Below are positions 15,797 to 23,764 of a stretch of DNA of 64,000 nucleotides, in pieces. Position 1 is the stretch's first letter. Every line of letters starts with the position of its first letter. Origin of the DNA: Streptomyces sp. NBC_01244 (GTDB lineage: Bacteria > Actinomycetota > Actinomycetes > Streptomycetales > Streptomycetaceae). The stretch covers positions 124,001 to 188,000 of the forward strand of contig NZ_CP108489.1 of NCBI RefSeq assembly GCF_035987325.1, given 5' to 3'. A model generated the notes under the pieces. It saw only the letters and a list, made by a program, of their open reading frames with translations, was not told the DNA's origin and searched no databases. Position numbers and translations under genes: made by a program.

Positions 15797-17083
15797 TCAG
15801 CCCGCCTGCTCGCGCAGCTCCTCCAGCCGGCTGTGGATGACGTGGTGGTTGACGAGGAAGTCCTCGGGGCTGCGGGGGGCCGTCTCGATGCCCTCCGCGC
15901 GCAGCGCGTCGGCGAAGTTCTCGCCCTGCTCGGCGGTGCGCCGGGCGGCGGCCTGGACGGCGCGGTAGGCCTCTTCCCGTTCCACGCCCCGCTCCAGGAG
16001 CTCCACCAGCACGGAGGAGCTCCACACGAGGCCGTTGGTGTGGTCGATGCCGGCCCGCATCCGTCCGGTGTCCACGCGCAGGTTCTCGATCATGTCCGCG
16101 GCCCTGGTGACCTGGAAGTGGGCGACGGTCAGCGCGTCGGGCAGCACGACCTTCTCCACCGCCTGGTGGGCGATGTCCCGCTCGTGCCACAGCGCGACGT
16201 CCTCCAGGACCGTCGTGGCGTACCCGCGCAGCAGCCGGGCCAGGCCGACCAGCATCTCGCTGCCGGACGGATTGGCCTTGTGCGGCATGGCGCTGGAGCC
16301 CTGGTACGCGGAGGTGCGGCGCTCCTCGACCTCGCGGACCTCGGTGCGCTGGAGCAGCCGGAACTCCAGGGCGATCTGCTCGACGCAGGCGCCGAGCAGT
16401 GCGACGGCCTGGATGAGCTGGGCGTGCCGGTCGCGGGCGACGACCTGGCTGGGGCAGGGCTCGATGCCCAGGCCCAGCTCCTGGCAGACGTAACCCTCGA
16501 CGGCCGGGTCGATCAGCGCGTACGTGCCGACGGAGCCCGAGACCGTGCCCACGGCGACGGCCTCGCGGGCGGCCTCCAGGCGGGCCAGCGAGCGGTCGAT
16601 GGCGAAGGCGAAGCCGCCGAGCTTGTGGCCGAAGGTGGTGGGCTCGGCGTGGATGCCGTGCGTACGGCCCACGGTCGGGGTGCCCCAGTGCTCGGCGGCC
16701 CGGTCGGTGAGGACCTTGCGCAGCCGCTTCACGGCGGCGATCAGCACGTCGCAGGCCCGGGCCAGGATGTGCCCGAGGGCGGTGTCGACCAGGTCGTAGC
16801 TGGTCATGCCGACGTGCACCCAGCGGGCCGAGGACTCGGGCATGTCCTCGCAGTAGGCGGCCAGGAAGGACAGCACCTCGTGGTCGCGCTGCCGCTGGAT
16901 CTCGATGACCTTCTCCGGCGTCGGGACGGGCGCCCGGCGCATGTCGTCGAGCACCTCGGCGGGCACCCGGCCCAGCTTGACCTGGGCCTCGGTGGCGAGG
17001 ATCTCGACGCGTACGTAGGTTTCGTAGCGGAACTCGTCCGAGAGGAGCGCCGCCATCTCGGGGAGCGTGAAACGAGGGATCAT
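15797..17083 (-). CDS. adenylosuccinate lyase-like enzyme of the hydrazine cassette
   Basis: The 428-residue protein has the PurB-like layout: RWVHVGMTSYDLVDTALG near residue 90, GRTHGIHAEPTTFG near 145, and the signature GSSAMPHKANPSGSEM near 265. It is a second, distinct member of the aspartase/fumarase superfamily in this cluster, besides the CreD-like lyase. A housekeeping purB would not be expected here. Hydrazine cassettes of fosfazinomycin and kinamycin contain such a lyase, proposed to remove fumarate from an aspartate-derived N-N intermediate. It sits between the ligase and acetyltransferase genes in one operon. Confidence 0.82.
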   Translation of the reverse strand: MIPRFTLPEMAALLSDEFRYETYVRVEILATEAQVKLGRVPAEVLDDMRRAPVPTPEKVIEIQRQRDHEVLSFLAAYCEDMPESSARWVHVGMTSYDLVDTALGHILARACDVLIAAVKRLRKVLTDRAAEHWGTPTVGRTHGIHAEPTTFGHKLGGFAFAIDRSLARLEAAREAVAVGTVSGSVGTYALIDPAVEGYVCQELGLGIEPCPSQVVARDRHAQLIQAVALLGACVEQIALEFRLLQRTEVREVEERRTSAYQGSSAMPHKANPSGSEMLVGLARLLRGYATTVLEDVALWHERDIAHQAVEKVVLPDALTVAHFQVTRAADMIENLRVDTGRMRAGIDHTNGLVWSSSVLVELLERGVEREEAYRAVQAAARRTAEQGENFADALRAEGIETAPRSPEDFLVNHHVIHSRLEELREQAG

Positions 17084-17145
17084 CAGAGGCCTTCGTCGGG
17101 TGGGGAACGGTCCGGTCGTCGTGACGGTGCAGCGCCGCCGCGGGG

Positions 17146-18648
17146 TCAGAAGGCCGCGAAGTACTCGCGCTGCTCCCACTCGGTGACCTGGCCCGGCGCC
17201 GGGGACGCGCCCAGCGCCCAGGCCTCGTAGCGGCGCACCTCGCTCTCCTTGAGCTTGGTGAGGACGGCGGTCAGCGGGTCGCCGAGCAGCTTGGCCGCGC
17301 GCCCGGTGCGGAAGGCCTCCAGGGCCTCGCGCAGGGACTGCGGGACGGTGTCCGAGCCCTCGCGGGGCCCGTCGGCCGCGCCCCCCGCGAGCCCGTCCAG
17401 GCCCTCGAGGCCGGCGAAGAGCTGGGCGGCGACGTTCAGGTACGGGTTCGCGCTCGGCTCGCCGATGCGGTTCTCGATGTGTGCTCCGGCCCCCGAGCCG
17501 ACCACGCGCAGCATGGCCGTGCGCGACTCCAGACTCAGGCCCACCCGGGTCGGGGACAGGGCGTGCTGCGTGCCCAGGCGCTGGTAGCCGTTGACCGTGG
17601 GCACCGACAGCAGGAACAGGTCGCGCAGCCAGTCCTGCAGGCCCTCGGCGTACGCCTTGCTCGTGGGGGAGAGGCCCACCGAGAGCCCCTCGGCGCCGAA
17701 GACGTTGCGGCCGGTGGCGGTCTCCAGGACGGACTGGTTCAGGTGCCAGCCGCTCGGGTCCGCCCCGGCGATCGCCGGCTGCGACATGAACGAGGCGTGC
17801 AGGCCCCGGGCCGCGCACCAGCGCTTGGTGAAGACGCGGAAGAACAGCATCGCGTCCGCCGTGTCCAGCGCCGACATGGGGTCGAAGGTGGTCTCCACCT
17901 GCCCGGGGCCCATCTCGTGCTCCATCGACCGCACGGGCAGTCCCAGGCCGAGCAGGGCGAGGGCCAGCGGGTCGGTGACCGGGGCCACCGTGTCGTACGC
18001 GGCGTCCAGGTTGAACTGGTAGCCCGCGTTCATCGCGGCCACCCTCGGGGCCGGGCCCTGCAGGCCGAAGCCGTTGCCCTCGTTGCCCGGCTCGTCGTCC
18101 AGGCGCCGCGCCAGGTACCACTCGACCTCCAGGCCGAGTACGGGCGTCAGCCCGCGGCCGGCGTAGCGGTCCAGCACCCGGTGCAGCACGTGCCGCGAGG
18201 ACAGCGGGTGGGTGCGGCCGTCGCGCAGGTACTCGTCGCCGATCACCCAGGCCGTGCGCGCCCCCTCGCCGGGCAGCACCAGGAAGGTCAGCGGGTCGGG
18301 CACCAGCACGAAGTTGCCCAGGCCGGCGATCTCGTCGACGCCGGTGCCGTGCTCGCCCCGGTAGTCCACCGCCGTGGTGCAGGCGGTGTCCTTCAGGAAC
18401 GGGCCGGGGCTGTAGTTCATGCCGTTGCGCAGCACCCCGCGGAAGGTGCGGGCGGTCAGGGTCTTGGAGCGCACCAGGCCGTGCGGGTCGCCCCACACCA
18501 GACGGACGAGGTCGATTCCGTCCAGCCCCGCCTCGATCTGCTCGGCGGCCGCCAGCCGGGCGTCGTCCCACAGCCCGTGCTCGGCGACGAACGCGTGGCT
18601 CCCGACGCTGCCCTCCACGGCAGGGGCCGACCATGACCTGGAATACAT
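17146..18648 (-). CDS. glutamine synthetase-like ligase (proposed glutamylhydrazine synthetase)
   Basis: This 500-residue protein has the glutamine synthetase fold: an N-terminal beta-grasp (IDLVRLVWGDPHGLVRSKTL), the metal/ATP site GLEVEWYL, MEHEMGPGQVETTFDP, and IENRIGEPSANPYL. It resembles gamma-glutamyl-amine ligases more than nitrogen-assimilation GlnA; the adenylylation-site region is not evident. In the fosfazinomycin and kinamycin work a GS homolog joins hydrazine to the glutamate side chain, making glutamylhydrazine as a carrier. The ATG follows AAAGGAC. It lies between the large unknown protein and the lyase in the operon. Confidence 0.82.
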   Translation of the reverse strand: MYSRSWSAPAVEGSVGSHAFVAEHGLWDDARLAAAEQIEAGLDGIDLVRLVWGDPHGLVRSKTLTARTFRGVLRNGMNYSPGPFLKDTACTTAVDYRGEHGTGVDEIAGLGNFVLVPDPLTFLVLPGEGARTAWVIGDEYLRDGRTHPLSSRHVLHRVLDRYAGRGLTPVLGLEVEWYLARRLDDEPGNEGNGFGLQGPAPRVAAMNAGYQFNLDAAYDTVAPVTDPLALALLGLGLPVRSMEHEMGPGQVETTFDPMSALDTADAMLFFRVFTKRWCAARGLHASFMSQPAIAGADPSGWHLNQSVLETATGRNVFGAEGLSVGLSPTSKAYAEGLQDWLRDLFLLSVPTVNGYQRLGTQHALSPTRVGLSLESRTAMLRVVGSGAGAHIENRIGEPSANPYLNVAAQLFAGLEGLDGLAGGAADGPREGSDTVPQSLREALEAFRTGRAAKLLGDPLTAVLTKLKESEVRRYEAWALGASPAPGQVTEWEQREYFAAF

Positions 18649-18770
18649 GACGGGGAGCGTCCTTTCGAGAAGGCCGACAGGGGGCGTCAGGAGGCGAAGC
18701 AGGTGGTCAGGGGGCCGGCCCGTCGGTACCCGGGGACGCCCCGGGACGCGGGCGGCCCGCGGGGCGCCGG

Positions 18771-20711
18771 CTAGGCGACCCGGGGCCGGGCCGGCTCCGG
18801 GCCGGCCGCGACCTCGACCGGCGTGCCGGTGACGGACGTCCAGTGCCAGGCCGAGTCGAAGGCCGTCACCCCGGCCTGCTCCCCCTGCTCGGCGAGCACG
18901 GCCGCCTGCTGCGTCATCCGGGCGATGAAGGCGGCCACCTGGTGCGCCGCGAGCATCTCCTGCTCGGTGTACGGCTCGCCGTCGGCGCGGACGATGCGCA
19001 GGTCCATGAACCCGTTGAAGGGCCGGCCGCACACCTCGACCGACTGGGGGCTGCGGATCGTGAAGCGCACCATGTTGTTGACGTGCCCGTGGTGGTGCTG
19101 GTCGGAGAAGTGGGCGATGTCGGGGATGGTGGGCGGCACGAAGTGGTCGCGCTCCAGCACCTTCTGGGTCCGCGGCAGGTTGCCGGCGATGAAGTGCCAG
19201 GAGTTGTACTGCATGCGCGAGGACATCGCCCAGGCGGTGTCGGCGAGCGTGGCGAGCGAGTCGCCGTAGTGCCGCCGGGCCTCCTGCGCGGGGACCACGC
19301 AGCAGAAGAAGTCCGTGATGCCCCAGGAACTGATCTCGTCCCAGGCCTCCGCGCGCAGCGCGCGGACCAGCTCGGGCAGCGACCGGATGCCCCGGCTCAT
19401 CGAGAAGTCGGCCCCGAACGCGGCGGTGGTCGCGGCGACCGCCTCGTACACGACCGCCTCCAGACCGGTGCCGAACTCGCCGTGGGGCCGGGCCAGCCAG
19501 GCCGGGTCGGTGTCGTCGGCGAGCCGCAGCTCGGCCAGCCGGTCGCCGGCCACGGGCAGCGTGGCGCGCAAGTGGTCGGTGACCTGCCGGTCCCGGTCCG
19601 CGGCCACCTCGCCGTACGGGGCCGCGACCCGCTCCACCTTGTGGATCAGGGCGCCGTGGATCTCGCGGTACAGCTGGGCGGTGCGGGTCACCTCGGGGCG
19701 GTGCGTGCCCAGCGCCGTGGCCAGGGCCATCAGCGCGTCGATGCCCGCGTCGGGACCGGCCGCGGGGATCCGCTCCCCGCCCAGGGCCCCGTTGTAGTTG
19801 CGGCGGGTGTGCTCCAGCAGCCGGCTCACGTTGTCCGGGGTGAGCTGCGAGCCGTTGGCCTCTTCGATGCGGCCGTACCCGGCCGAGCGGATGAGCAGGC
19901 TGATGCCCACGACCAGCAGGGCGTCGTGGTCCGACCACAGGTCCAGCGGCAGGCCGGCCAGGCTGCCGAACACGCAGTCCGGGTGGCCCGGCCACAGCGT
20001 CTTGCCCACGACCGTGTTGGTGTCGCGGAAGTTCGTGTACTGCTTGTCCTCGATGTAGAGCATGAACGGGGCGGTGCGCTGCGCGCCCTCGGTCAGCTGC
20101 GCCAGCAGCGCCTCACGACCCTCGGGGCCCTGCTCCGCCAGCCAGCGGCGGCTGTCGGCCGTGTAGCGGTCGAACCGCTCCTGAGCCGTCGTCACCTCGC
20201 GCCGGTACTCGTCCAGGTGCCGCTGGGTCCACGGAACCCGCAGCACGCCGGCGACCAGCGTGTGCTGCTTGGCGAGCGGCTGCTGGGAGGGGACGCGGAC
20301 GACGACCCGGCCGCCGGTGGTCAGGCCGATCTCACCGAGGAACACGGTGGGCTCGGCGTGCTCGGTGGGGTCGGCGACGGCTCCGGCCGGCTCCCGGACG
20401 TCCGCGGACAGGCCGGCGACGACCTTCAGCGCGGCGGCGTCCGCGGTGCGCAGACCGCCTTCCTGGACCTCCGCGGGCACGTGTCCGTCGAGCGTGAGCA
20501 GGGTGTCCAGGGCCGAGCGCATGTCGGCGGCGGCCGAGGTCTTGCGCCACACCCGGGCCAACAGCCCGGGAAACCCGGCGTCCTCCTCGCGCACCCGGTC
20601 CGGCTTGGGCGTGGCGCCGGCGGCCAGGCCAAGGCGGCTGGGCCGCCGGCTCTGGCGCTTGCGGGCGTTGGCGGCTCTACGGGAGCCTTCGCGGTCTACG
20701 GGCGCGGTCAT
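18771..20711 (-). CDS. large protein of unknown function, FzmP-like position in the cassette
   Basis: This 646-residue soluble protein has no family I can name with confidence. The first 60 residues are basic and low-complexity. The C-terminal half is rich in possible ligands: a Cys-Cys pair (470-471), WHFIAG (505-510), and a His cluster DQHHHGH (537-543) followed by VNNMVRF. It overlaps the ferredoxin gene by four bases (ATGA), which suggests the ferredoxin supplies its electrons. Hydrazine cassettes contain a conserved protein of unknown function, and this one occupies that place. I infer that it is the best candidate for the reductive or coupling step that makes the N-N bond. A heme or non-heme metal site is possible but unproven. 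Confidence 0.65.
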   Translation of the reverse strand: MTAPVDREGSRRAANARKRQSRRPSRLGLAAGATPKPDRVREEDAGFPGLLARVWRKTSAAADMRSALDTLLTLDGHVPAEVQEGGLRTADAAALKVVAGLSADVREPAGAVADPTEHAEPTVFLGEIGLTTGGRVVVRVPSQQPLAKQHTLVAGVLRVPWTQRHLDEYRREVTTAQERFDRYTADSRRWLAEQGPEGREALLAQLTEGAQRTAPFMLYIEDKQYTNFRDTNTVVGKTLWPGHPDCVFGSLAGLPLDLWSDHDALLVVGISLLIRSAGYGRIEEANGSQLTPDNVSRLLEHTRRNYNGALGGERIPAAGPDAGIDALMALATALGTHRPEVTRTAQLYREIHGALIHKVERVAAPYGEVAADRDRQVTDHLRATLPVAGDRLAELRLADDTDPAWLARPHGEFGTGLEAVVYEAVAATTAAFGADFSMSRGIRSLPELVRALRAEAWDEISSWGITDFFCCVVPAQEARRHYGDSLATLADTAWAMSSRMQYNSWHFIAGNLPRTQKVLERDHFVPPTIPDIAHFSDQHHHGHVNNMVRFTIRSPQSVEVCGRPFNGFMDLRIVRADGEPYTEQEMLAAHQVAAFIARMTQQAAVLAEQGEQAGVTAFDSAWHWTSVTGTPVEVAAGPEPARPRVA

Positions 20712-21043
20712 GCGGCACCTTCCCCGGTGAGTGCGATGTGGCTCCACATCGCGTCGTCGGTGGGCGTCCAGTCCTCGTCGACATAGATGCAGTCGACCGG
20801 ACACTCCAGGACGCAACGGGGGCAGCCCGAGCACAGCTCGGGGATGATCACGACGTCGAGCCCGCGGTCGAAGATCGCGCCGAACTCTTCGGGACAGCTG
20901 CGCAGGCAGGTGTCGCAGGTGATGCACTCGGACGTCTCGATGCGCCGCGGGGGCTTGGTCCAGTTGTCGGCGCGGCTGCGCGTGACGATCCGCAGGTCCC
21001 GCCCGGACCGCACATCTGACGAAGCGTTGTTTTCCACGGGCAT
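20708..21043 (-). CDS. ferredoxin with two iron-sulfur cluster motifs
   Basis: The 111-residue protein has two 4Fe-4S ligand sets, CITCDTCLRSCP and CSGCPRCVLECPVDCIYV, the layout of 2[4Fe-4S] ferredoxins. A 30-residue polar N-terminal tail precedes them. The start MPVENN follows AAAGGGG. As the first gene of the leftward operon, and coupled to the large unknown protein, it is probably a dedicated electron donor for the N-N bond-forming chemistry rather than a housekeeping ferredoxin. Confidence 0.88.
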   Translation of the reverse strand: MPVENNASSDVRSGRDLRIVTRSRADNWTKPPRRIETSECITCDTCLRSCPEEFGAIFDRGLDVVIIPELCSGCPRCVLECPVDCIYVDEDWTPTDDAMWSHIALTGEGAA

Positions 21044-21095
21044 GGACCCCTTTAGACGTCGTGTCGATGAAGGCTCGAACGGACGCTCCGAGCAT

Positions 21096-21129
21096 CCGGG
21101 GTTCCTCTCGACCAACTCCTGAACCCCGG
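21096..21129. promoter_or_regulatory. 9-bp inverted repeat between divergent ferredoxin and AraC genes
   Basis: CCGGGGTTC and GAACCCCGG are exact inverted copies separated by 16 bases, 53 bases upstream of the ferredoxin start. The position suits an operator for the N-N operon. A shorter palindrome, GTTCC-CT-GGAAC, occurs at 21214-21225 in the same 271-base gap. The half-site spacing differs from the StrR-type boxes found at 43.6 and 46.3 kb. Confidence 0.45.
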
Positions 21130-21314
21130 TCGGGGCGTGCTGGAGCGTCACGTCCGGCCGTGCGGCCGCGTCGACAGCGCCGCCGGAGCCCGGGGAGGCG
21201 TCCGGAACAGGCGCGTTCCCTGGAACCGCCGGCTCCGGATCGCGAGCGGCACTCGAGCTGAGCGCGATGTGCACACGTCAGGCTGCTGATCGGCCTACAC
21301 GTGGTGAGGTGCGT

Positions 21315-22166
21315 ATGGATACGGCAGTCGAAAGGGCCATCGAGTTCATCCGGGAGCACTACGGTGAGCCCCTGGCCCTTGCACGGATCGCGGAAAGCGC
21401 TCTGCTCAGCCGGTTCTATTTCACGCGGCTGTTCAAAGAGGAGACCGGGCTCACCCCGGGCAGGTTCCTGGCCGCGGTCCGCATCCACGAGGCCAAGCGG
21501 CTGATCGAGCAGACCTCGATGAGCATCACCGCGGTGTCCTGCGCGGTCGGATACAACAGTCTCGGCTCGTTCACGAACTACTTCACGGCCAGCGTCGGAG
21601 TGTCCCCCGGCCGGTTCCGCCGGCTGGTGCGGGACGGGGGAGCCGGCCTGCCGGTGCCGGAGCCCGTCCCGTGGCAGGGCCGGGGCACGATCGGCGGAAC
21701 CGTCGGTCTGCCCGCGGGCCATGGGAACGCGCGCGTGTTCCTGGGTGCCTTCGCCACGCCCGTCGTCCAGCACCCGTGTGTCGCCTCGGCCGTCTTCGAC
21801 GTACCGAGCGGCCGGCCGTCCTGCTACTCCCTGAAGGACGTACCCGAAGGGAATTGGCACCTGCTCGCGGTGGCGGTGTCCGACGGCCTCGGGCCCGACC
21901 GCGCGGCCTGCCGGACCCCGCTCGTCGGGGGGCACGGCGTGCTGCCCGTGACGGTGACCGCCGACGGCGTCACGAGCGCGGCGGTCCGGCTGCGCCCGAG
22001 CCGGCCGACCGATACGCCGGTCCTGCTGGCGTTGCCCGAGCTCGTGCCCCCGGCCACCTTCGTGCCGCCCCCCGGATGTCCGTCCACCACCCCGCGTCAG
22101 GGCGCCGACGACCAGCGCCAGGCCGCGGGCCACCTCCGGCTGGTGTCCGCGGCACCGGTGCCGTGA
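21315..22166 (+). CDS. AraC-family transcriptional regulator
   Basis: The 283-residue protein has its AraC double helix-turn-helix at the N-terminus (residues 5-105; IREHYGEPLALARIAESALLS and the signature AVGYNSLGSFTNYFTASVGVSP). A C-terminal domain of about 170 residues follows (GRGTIGGTVGLPAGHGNARVFLG), perhaps a small-molecule sensing beta domain. An N-terminal DNA-binding domain is the reverse of the classical AraC order but common in Streptomyces. The start is the ATG after GTGAGGTGCGT. It is divergent from the ferredoxin operon, so it may control it. Confidence 0.85.
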   Translation: MDTAVERAIEFIREHYGEPLALARIAESALLSRFYFTRLFKEETGLTPGRFLAAVRIHEAKRLIEQTSMSITAVSCAVGYNSLGSFTNYFTASVGVSPGRFRRLVRDGGAGLPVPEPVPWQGRGTIGGTVGLPAGHGNARVFLGAFATPVVQHPCVASAVFDVPSGRPSCYSLKDVPEGNWHLLAVAVSDGLGPDRAACRTPLVGGHGVLPVTVTADGVTSAAVRLRPSRPTDTPVLLALPELVPPATFVPPPGCPSTTPRQGADDQRQAAGHLRLVSAAPVP

Positions 22167-22182
22167 CGGGCGTGCCCGCGGT

Positions 22183-23388
22183 TCACGGCAACATGTCCTG
22201 CTTGGTCTTGAGCCCCTCGGCGAGCAGGCTCCACTCCTTGCCGATGCGCTCGGCGATCGGGGCGATGACGCCGAGCCAGTGGGCCGGGACCGCGTCGATC
22301 AGCTCCCGCCAGCCGTCGTCCGGCTCGGCGGCGTGCAGCTGCATCCAGCGGAGGAACTCCCGGCCGCCCGCGGTGTAGCGGATGGTGGGATCGGTGGCCA
22401 TCTTCGCCGCCACCGTCGCCCAGGCCGGAACCTCGTCGGTGCGGTTCCTGCGCTGCGGCGCGCCGCCGATGCCCGGTGCCACCCGCAGCGGCACAGGGGC
22501 CGCGCCAACGGATTCGGCGCCGCCGGGAACCTCGGAGGCTGACCGCGGCGGTTCCCCGGCCGGCGGTACGGACCGCACGGGTGGGACGGAGTGGGCGGGG
22601 TGGACGGATCGCAGGGGCTGCGGCGCCGCGTCGGGTGTCCGGCAGCCGCTGCGCTCGGGGCTTTCGCCACGCCGCAGCCGGGAGCTCACGTCGTGGACCG
22701 TGCCGAGCGACACGTCGGTCTCCCGGGCGACCTGCCGGAGCGGGGCGTGCGGGTGCGCGGCGATGTACTCGGCGGCTCGCCGCCGGCCCTCGCCCGGGCC
22801 CACCGGACGCCGCCTGCCGTCCCGGCCGATGCGCTTGCCGTCGAGCGGTGTTCCCTCACCCGGCTGCTCGCGCATCGACGCGATCGTCTTCGCGCTCAGC
22901 CCGGTGATGCGGGCGACGGCACGGTCGGACCAGTCAGGGTGGGAACCCAGGACTCGCCGGGCTCCGGACACGCGGTCGGCCTTCGACAGGGGCAGTCCGT
23001 GCGAGCCGTTCGCCTTCATGGCGATGACGAGCGCCTCGGAGTTCGAACAGTCGACGAAGCGCGCCTTGATGCTGCTGTCGCCGCGCAGCTTGGCGACTTC
23101 CAGCCGGTGCAGGCCGTCGATGATGCGGTAGCCGTCGATCTGGACCAGGACGGGCGGCAGTTCCGCCGAGCCGGCCGCGTCGACGAGAAGCTGGATGTGC
23201 GCGGCGTCCGTGCCGCTCTGGCGCAGAGACACGCCCGCCGACAGAGCGCTGACGAGGACGTCGCGGGCGGGAAGCTGCTCGAGGTTCTTCAGATCGAATT
23301 CGCTGCGGGCCGACTCGTCGACGCTCTCCGCTCTGACGGAGCCGAACGCGTTCGTGATCAAGATGGCCTGTGCGCTGCTCTGAGCCAT
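22183..23388 (-). CDS. StrR/NovG-like (ParB-domain) pathway activator
   Basis: The 401-residue protein has a ParB N-terminal domain (about residues 45-130; VLVQIDGYRIIDGLHRLEVAKLRG) followed by a helix-turn-helix (DRAVARITGLSAKTIASM, near 155-175), a Pro-rich linker and a C-terminal domain. This is the architecture of StrR, NovG and related cluster-situated activators, not of chromosome-partition ParB, and no partner ParA gene is present. StrR and NovG bind GTTCRACTG-N11-CRGTYGAAC. Two close matches occur in this window (43620-43648 and 46278-46306), which supports the assignment. It converges on the AraC gene with only 16 bases between. Confidence 0.85.
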   Translation of the reverse strand: MAQSSAQAILITNAFGSVRAESVDESARSEFDLKNLEQLPARDVLVSALSAGVSLRQSGTDAAHIQLLVDAAGSAELPPVLVQIDGYRIIDGLHRLEVAKLRGDSSIKARFVDCSNSEALVIAMKANGSHGLPLSKADRVSGARRVLGSHPDWSDRAVARITGLSAKTIASMREQPGEGTPLDGKRIGRDGRRRPVGPGEGRRRAAEYIAAHPHAPLRQVARETDVSLGTVHDVSSRLRRGESPERSGCRTPDAAPQPLRSVHPAHSVPPVRSVPPAGEPPRSASEVPGGAESVGAAPVPLRVAPGIGGAPQRRNRTDEVPAWATVAAKMATDPTIRYTAGGREFLRWMQLHAAEPDDGWRELIDAVPAHWLGVIAPIAERIGKEWSLLAEGLKTKQDMLP

Positions 23389-23485
23389 TCCTTGACTTCC
23401 TCTCTGATGCCGCTGCCGATGAGCGTCGCAGGAGGGGCTCTAGTCGCAGTCGAGGGGAGATTGACTTTTCGTGGACACGCAGAAC

Positions 23486-23518
23486 AGCGGGTGCCCGCCG
23501 GTCCGGCGGGCACCCGCT
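23486..23518. terminator. perfect 14-bp hairpin in a divergent promoter region
   Basis: AGCGGGTGCCCGCC and GGCGGGCACCCGCT form a 14-bp stem with a 5-base loop, about 100 bases upstream of the StrR-like start. Between divergent genes this is more likely a leader attenuator or insulator than a normal terminator. The rest of the 376-base gap (23389-23764) is unusually AT-rich near 23640-23750 and holds a spaced GTTCAG/TTGAAC pair (23617-23649) whose spacing is four bases too long for a StrR box. Confidence 0.6.
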
Positions 23519-23764
23519 GCCGGTGCGGCGGGGCCGCGAGGTCGTTCGCGGCGGCTTTCGGCTCGATATGAGCGGGGGAAAGCGGTCCCCGTCTGTGGTA
23601 TCAGGAGGGTCATTCCGTTCAGTAGCTGCCGGCCTGCCGGGTTTTGAACGATGGCCGCCGCTTTACGCACACGGCTATTTTATTGCCGTGGCGACCCTCC
23701 GCGGAAGCGGTTGTTTCATCTGCCTATTTTCCTCAGTTGAACCCGGAAACCCGTGAAGGTGGTT

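Noticed and set aside
17146..19995. A 949-codon minus frame extending the glutamine synthetase-like protein upstream
   Set aside because: The added N-terminal part is a shadow of the large unknown gene. The ATG at 18648 has a ribosome site and the family's normal N-terminus.
22183..23388. Chromosome-partition ParB
   Set aside because: No ParA gene is nearby, no parS-like palindromes were noticed, and StrR/NovG-type operators occur in the window, so a pathway activator fits better.
23617..23649. Third StrR-type box upstream of the regulator's own gene
   Set aside because: GTTCAG and TTGAAC are present, but the spacing is four bases longer than in the two good sites.
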